64,000 nt of DNA from Monodelphis domestica (taxonomy: Eukaryota; Chordata; Mammalia; Didelphimorphia; Didelphidae): positions 73,371,110 to 73,435,109 of the forward strand of contig NC_077227.1 of assembly GCF_027887165.1 (NCBI RefSeq), written 5' to 3'. Under the pieces are notes generated by a model. That model was not told the DNA's origin. It did not search any database and saw only the letters and a program-made list of their open reading frames with translations. Below are positions 58,736-64,000 of the stretch, piece after piece (position 1 is the first letter of the stretch; each line of letters begins with the position of its first letter). The translations under genes were made by a program, and so were the position numbers.

Positions 58736-59368
58736 GAGTATTGACAACAAAGGCACACATCATCTTCTTGAAGCATTGAATAGCATCTCGGTATAAATGT
58801 AGGTCATGCTTTTTTTCTGAAATGTTCAGGCAATATATTACAGCAATCTAGAATAAGTGTTTTGTTTTGTTTGCCTGTTTTCCTCACTGTATACCTCTCA
58901 AATATCTAGGGCTATGTAAGCTTACTTGAACATTCTATCATGATTGATGGCTCATCTATACCCTTCATCTACTTAAAACCATTACTTGCAACTCCCCAAT
59001 CCATGAGTTTCTCAGTCCAAATCAGAAGATATATTATACAGCCTCACTAGCATTTATAAAGTTCAATAGAAAAGTAAAAATTGATGAAATCCCGCATTAT
59101 GACTTTCCACCAAGGGGTCAGTCTCCCACAAACGCCAGTCCTTTCGATAGCAAAGGTTCTTGTCCTTAGACCAGTCATGACTATAGGATTGTGTTCCTGC
59201 TATGTTTCACTGCTGCTCCATTTTGTCTCTGAAGCTGCCATTTGCCACTTACTCTAGAGAACTGCTACTGTCACCTTTTGCTGGCCAGCTAAAAATTGAT
59301 TTAGGCTGCCCGGGCTTCTGCTCCCAGGCAGAAGATGTTATTAAACTCTTTTGTGAGGAAGATGATGC
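58736..59368. other. Intergenic, unassigned
   Basis: The part at about 59090-59360 has an LTR-like feel (CTGCTCCATTTTGTCTCTG, then ATTAAACTCTTTTGTG), but I see no ends and do not call it. Confidence 0.35.
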
Positions 59369-59382
59369 TCAAGCCTATTTTT

Positions 59383-59580
59383 TTAAAACCCTTACCTTCC
59401 ATCTTGGAATCAATACTGTGTATTGGTTCCAAGGCAGAAGAGTGGTAAGGGCTAGGCAATGGGGGTCAAGTGACTTGCCCAGGGTCACACAGCTGGGAAG
59501 TGTCTGAGGTCACATTTGAACCCAGGACCTCTCATCTCTAGGCCTGGCTCTCAATCCACTGAGCCACCCAGCTGCTCCCC
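59383..59580 (-). mobile_element. SINE1_Mdo/WSINE-type SINE with intact target duplication
   Basis: A full-length antisense copy close in sequence to the one at 7145. The 14-bp repeat TCAAGCCTATTTTT flanks it (59369-59382 and 59581-59594). Confidence 0.9.
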
Positions 59581-59798
59581 TCAAGCCTATTTTTGACAGC
59601 AGTACCTATCCAGATCTTGCCAACATCTTCACACAATCTCATTTCCTTTCAAAGGGAACCATCCTAGATAGGAGTAAGTTCCTTTCATCATCCAAACTAC
59701 ATTAAAGGTCCTTCAGGGTTCAAGGACACACTTAATAGCACTGAAACTGACAACCTTAGCCTTGCCTTCGTGTCCATTTACCCTCGACATCATACAGA

Positions 59799-59801
59799 CA
59801 A

Positions 59802-59836
<35 letters not shown>

Positions 59837-59840
59837 CACA
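59799..59840. repeat. (TA)n microsatellite
   Basis: A TATATATA run ending in TACACACACA. Confidence 0.9.
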
Positions 59841-60189
59841 CATTTTTGTTTCTTTCAAGTAGTCATATTTTAAGATTGTGGTCTATGTCAGAGGCGATCT
59901 ATTTTCAAGTAATCCCAATTTTTTTGCCCTTTCTAAACAAATCCTATTTTTCAACCCTTTAATTATGGTAATTGCTCTTTTCTGAACCCCATCTAGGCTT
60001 TCCACATCCTCTAAAAGCCTGGAAAGGGGAAGGGCAGTTAAACATGAAACCCTTCCAAATGTGATGTGAATGAAGAGAATTGAATTTGCAAGAGCAGATT
60101 TAAAAAGTAGAAAGTGGATGGTAAAGGAGATGTGCTCCTGTTTCCATCCTGGAGGGGTAGGGGTGGGGAGGGATGGGGAATGGTGCAGG

Positions 60190-60345
60190 AAGTGGCTGTG
60201 TGGTGCAGTGAGAACAATATTGGTCTAAGAGTTGAGGAGCCTAGGTGATAGTCCCAGTTCTGATACTACCTAACTATATGACTTTGAGCAACTGACAACA
60301 TTTTTAAACCTCAGCTGTAAAAACAGGAGGTTGTGCTAATTCAGA
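60190..60345 (+). mobile_element. MIR-type SINE, sense
   Basis: AGTGGCTGTGTGGTGCAGTG, then GACTTTGAGCAACTGACA. Confidence 0.6.
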
Positions 60346-60439
60346 CCTGGTTCAGCAATAAGCAGCTCTCCCATGAGAAACTCTTTAAATTTAATATTGT
60401 TCTGAATGCAGGCACATCCCTAAAATCAAATCTCTTTGG

Positions 60440-61760
60440 ATGGAAAAAACAAAACAGAATTCTAATCATAGAGTTGTAGAATTGAAGGGTATCCTTAGTG
60501 GCCATCTAGCCTAGCCCATGCCCCAAAGTAATCTCCACTCTAACATACCCCAAAAGTGGTTATCCTACCTCTGTATGAAGGGCTTTAAGGAGGGGAATCC
60601 CAGGATTTCTCTAGGCATCCTTTGCACATTTCAATGGTTCTAAAGTTGTTCCTCCCATTGAGCCTAATTTTGACTCTGGAACTTCCACTCATTCTACTGG
60701 ATTCTTTTCTCAGAGATCAAATAGAGCAATTCTCTCCTCCACACAAGAGTTCTTTAAATTCTTGGAGATGACCAACATGTTGCTTTTCCAGACTTCTCTT
60801 CTTCATGCCTAACATATCTCAGTTCCCCTAAATAGTCATTGTATGATATGAATTCAAGATCCTTCACCATCTTGGTTATTCTTATCTGACCACAGCTGGG
60901 TGGTGCAATGGATTAAGCACTGAGCTTAAAGTCAAGAAGACCTAAAATCAAATTCATCCTTAGATATTTATTTACTAGCTGCGTAACCTGGGAAAATCAC
61001 TTAATTTCTGTCTACCTCAGTTTCCTAACCTGTAAAATGGGGATAATAATAGCAAATCCTTACCAGAGGAGGTCAAGGATTAAGTGAGTTTTAACTGGTA
61101 AAATATTTAACACAGGACCTGGCACCTGACAGATATTTAATAAATGTTTGTTCCCTTCCTCCTTAACATGAGACATCTAAAACCAAGCACAATTCTCAAG
61201 TTGCATCAATGAAGTCAGAGTATAGGGGAATTATCACTTTTCTACTATTAGAAGCTATAGCCTTTTAATGAATCTCAAAATTGCATTAGTTTTTGGTCTG
61301 ATACATCATTACTTTTCAGGATCACATTGATCCTGAAATCCACTGAAATCCTCAGATCTTGTTGTCCCCCAAATTACTATCTACATATGCTCCTCCATCT
61401 TGTACTTGTGAAGTTGATATTTTTATTTTCATCTTATATTTAGTCCAGTGTTCTAACCTGTCAAGATCCTTTTGGAGCTGAACCCTATCTTCCCTTTTGT
61501 TAGCTATCTCTGACAATTTAGCATTTTCTGTAAATTTAATGAAACTATCATCTATACCTTTATGCTGGAAAAAAAAGTGACATAGCAAAGGTCCAAGCAC
61601 AGATGCCTATGGTACTCCACTAAACAACTTCTGCCATCACAAAACTGAATTGAAATTTGAACTGCGGTGCACTGACTCCACATCCAATTTTTTTTCTTCT
61701 CACCATTCTGACTCAAATACACACTAAAAATACCAATTATAGCTATATCAAGGGTTTTAA
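60440..61760 (-). mobile_element. L3/CR1, long antisense relic with nested SINE
   Basis: GTGGCCATCTAGCCTAGCCC, GATCCTTCACCATCTTGG, AACCTGTCAAGATCCTTTTG and AAAGGTCCAAGCACAGATGC follow the antisense L3/CR1 order. A SINE sits at 60893-61155. A further scrap is at 59930-60020. Confidence 0.75.
60893..61155 (+). mobile_element. tRNA-SINE (MAR1/MIR type) nested in L3/CR1
   Basis: A sense copy beginning CAGCTGGGTGGTGCAATGG and ending with an L2-like CTGGCACCTGACAGATATTT. L3/CR1 sequence lies on both sides, so the SINE came later. Confidence 0.8.
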
Positions 61761-61889
61761 TAATTTGAAAACATGGGAAAAGTGTATGTCAATACAGTCT
61801 ATTTGTGTAGCTTTTTAATAAAAACTTAATGAATAGGGCATACTTGTATATTCTTTTAACTCATTAAGACCAAATAGGTGTAATAAACA

Positions 61890-62235
61890 ATGGATTCACA
61901 GCTTTGGAGGCAAGTAAAACTCAGGCATAAAGCTTTCATCCTTTTTCCATGCAACAAGAGGTGCCTTGTTTGATTTCCTCCCCTTAGTTTGTTGACCACA
62001 TTTATTAAATCGCTTTTGCCTGAACTTAGGTGACTCTACCTCCCTCCTTTTGCTAATTTTACTTATTTATGTCTGGTCATTTGGCTTTATCAAGTGACAT
62101 CTGCCTTGCAAGAGGTCCATTAGCTAATCTAATAGTCTCATTATACCATTGTGCTAATGTGTCTTGGGCCATCCCTCCATTTCCTAGGCAACAATAATGT
62201 AGCAGAGCAAAGGCTTCTTGGAAACAAACATGGAT
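61890..62235. promoter_or_regulatory. Candidate conserved non-coding element
   Basis: Repeat-free, balanced sequence with CCATTAGCTAATCTAATAGT, CCTAGGCAACAATAATG and TTTGCTAATTTTAC. It resembles a conserved enhancer by texture only. It lies between an L3/CR1 relic and an unassigned stretch. Confidence 0.25.
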
Positions 62236-63074
62236 AGATGATATGAGGCATAGAGAGATGGAGAGAGATACTATATATTCTAGTACACTTTATTCAATGC
62301 CTTAAGAACTGTGATTTGATTAGTAAAGACATTCCTTTTGCCTAGACAGAAGATAACCACTCTATGCATAACTAAATAGGTAACCTTCCCAAATTACAGA
62401 ATGACAGTAGTGGAAAATATCATCACTGTAGGCAATCTGGTGATGATCCAAGTTGAGGAACTGAACTGACCTGATTTTTAGATAGTCAATCATTATTGAA
62501 CCATATTTGCAGTCTTTTCAAAGCTTGTTAGGAACCTACAAGAGCTCATGTTTCACTGGTGTAGATTTTGAGAATCCAGGAGCACCTTCAATGCCATGAC
62601 GAAGAAACAAACTTCATACATAGTATTGTATTATGCAACTATAACTTCAAGTAATAAAATGTATAGACTAGTACAGATCATGGTAGTGTAAGATTTCTCT
62701 GACAATGATTGTAATATACCCATATATTTCAATGCTTCAGTTCAACTGTAATCCCACTGAGCTGTGGTCTTCTTCCAGTGGAGCAGATCACAACTTGTCC
62801 ATGCCTTCTCATCATAGGTGACTCTTATCTTCTTCTTCCTCTAGACCCTTCACAAGCCCACTCAAAAATCTGGGGGACCTTCTCAATGTGTAGGTTTCAT
62901 TGTTGTACATGTTCTAGTCATTAGCTTCCTCTTGCCTTCTCTATATAACCAATCCATTTCCTTTCATGGTCAAGCATATCTTTGATATTGTTTTTATATA
63001 ATTAATCTTGTCGGATTATTTAGACCTATGAAAATACTGATAAAGATCTAATTTATTAAGTCTATAGAGAACTA
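62236..63074. other. Intergenic, possibly RTE-like
   Basis: CCATGCCTTCTCATCATAGG and CTAGACCCTTCACAAGCCC (62800-62870) recall an antisense RTE/BovB 3' region, but the match is from memory and weak. Confidence 0.3.
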
Positions 63075-63757
63075 AATCAAGTTTGTAAGTATACAAGCCA
63101 TTCCCCAATTTACAAATGGTCAAAGGATATGAACAATTTTCAGATGAAGAAATCAAGTTTATCAATAATCATATGATAATCATATTCTAAATCATTATTG
63201 ATTAGAGAAGTGCAAATTAAAACAACTTTGAGGCATCACCTCACATCACCTTATATCTATCAAATTAGATAATATGACAGTAAAGGAAGGTGATAAATTT
63301 TGGAGGGGATAGAGCAAAATTGGGACACTAATGCATTATTGGTGAAGTTGTGAGCCAATCCAATCATTCTGGAAGTTGAAACTATGCCCAAAGTTTGATC
63401 TTGTATTACCACTACTGGATCTGTATCCCAAAGAGATAATAAAAAAAGGGGAAAGTACTTTTACATAGATTTTTATATTAGCTCTTTTTGTGGTGGAAAA
63501 TGGAATTTGGAAATTGTGAGAATGTCCATCAGTTGGGGAATGGCTGAACAAGTTGTAGTATATGTTGATGATGGAATACTACTGTGATATAAGAAATGAT
63601 GAACAAGATGATTTCAGAAAAAGCAGGAAAGACCTACATGAACTGATTCATAGTGGAATAAGTAGGACCAGGAGAACATTATACACAGTAATTACAATAT
63701 TGTGGAGCAATCAACTGTGAAAGATCAAGCTATTTTCAACAATACAATGATACAGGA
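63075..63757 (+). mobile_element. L1 3' part, sense
   Basis: The C-terminal ORF2 region is recognisable by TATGCCCAAAG, GATCTGTATCCCAAAGAGAT, AATGGCTGAACAAGTTGT and GGACCAGGAGAACATTAT. It is degraded by stops and indels. The right end meets the CCAAT-rich block at the window edge. Confidence 0.85.
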
Positions 63758-63759
63758 CA

Positions 63760-64000
63760 TACAGAACATTGGAAAAAATAACCTTCCCTCCAGCAAGTTC
63801 TCCCCTCCTCTCCGCTACTTCCTGACTCCATGTCCCACTCAAAAGTCCCTCGCTGGCATGGGATTGGTCCTTTTATAGACCAAACCCACGCCAGGAAGTA
63901 GGTGGAAGGGGGTTCCTCCCTAGCGCGGGATTGATCCATTCATAGACCAATCCCATGCCAGGAAGTAGGAGGGGAGGTGCAAAGCATGCTGGGTGGTGTA
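63760..64000 (-). promoter_or_regulatory. Tandem palindromic CCAAT/TATA block at the window edge (LTR or promoter)
   Basis: Two copies with a 67-bp period (63855-63902 and 63922-63969) each hold an inverted repeat, GGCATGGGATTGGTC against GACCAATCCCATGCC, followed by CCAGGAAGTAGG (an ETS-like GGAAGT). On the - strand a TATAAAA lies at 63871-63877. The last 17 bases read TACACCACCCAGCATGC on the - strand, like a ZNF143 element. This could be the U3 of an LTR with duplicated enhancer, or a gene promoter; the window ends before this can be settled. Confidence 0.4.

Noticed and set aside
59090-59368. Possible LTR fragment
   Set aside because: Suggestive wording (ATTAAACTCTTTTGTG) but no ends, no target duplication and no partner; left unassigned.
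35353-64000. Exons of VSTM4, the next gene in human
   Set aside because: No immunoglobulin V-type or transmembrane exon was recognised on the - strand; it may start beyond the window.

Overview
The window is nuclear DNA from a mammal, almost certainly a marsupial. The evidence is the repeat set: tRNA-derived SINEs of the MAR1 and SINE1_Mdo/WSINE type, a marsupial-type L1, many L2, L3/CR1 and MIR relics, RTE-driven SINEs and hAT relics, in AT-rich, CpG-poor sequence. Repeat names come from memory of consensus sequences, not from a library search. I cannot tell American from Australian marsupials.

Left half (1 to about 35.35 kb): the 3' part of WDFY4 on the + strand, a BEACH/WD40 protein of dendritic and B cells. 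I find eight coding exons (536-680, 2638-2822, 8398-8556, 13015-13194, 21583-21765, 25441-25522, 33599-33710, 34840-34906). All have GT/AG junctions and compatible phases, and together they give a 370-residue C-terminus ending in TAG, with a poly(A) signal at 35330. They cover the linker after the BEACH domain and the C-terminal WD repeats. There is no FYVE exon, as expected for WDFY4 rather than WDFY3. The introns hold repeats, including a solo retroviral LTR (30589-31358) and a 0.75-kb GATA-type minisatellite with a higher-order unit (27045-27785).

Right half (35.35-64 kb): mostly repeat-derived sequence plus one striking item, an intronless copy of PAF1 (42554-44137, +), the RNA polymerase II PAF complex subunit. 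Its 527-codon frame is open from ATG to TGA. It has a 3' UTR with AATAAA. Its upstream 350 bp carries five CCAAT boxes, a ZNF143-type element and a CRE-like site, so it looks like a retrogene that could be expressed. The rest is L2, L1, L3, SINE, an LTR-like block (about 36.86-37.60 kb), a head-to-head L1 pair (55.1-57.4 kb) and, at the right edge, a tandemly duplicated palindromic CCAAT/TATA block that may be an LTR or a gene promoter.

I see no operon-like or defence-type system. The most promising item is the PAF1 retrogene with its promoter-like flank. Two repeat families with paired copies (about 760/3535 and about 22.95/45.54 kb) match nothing I can name.
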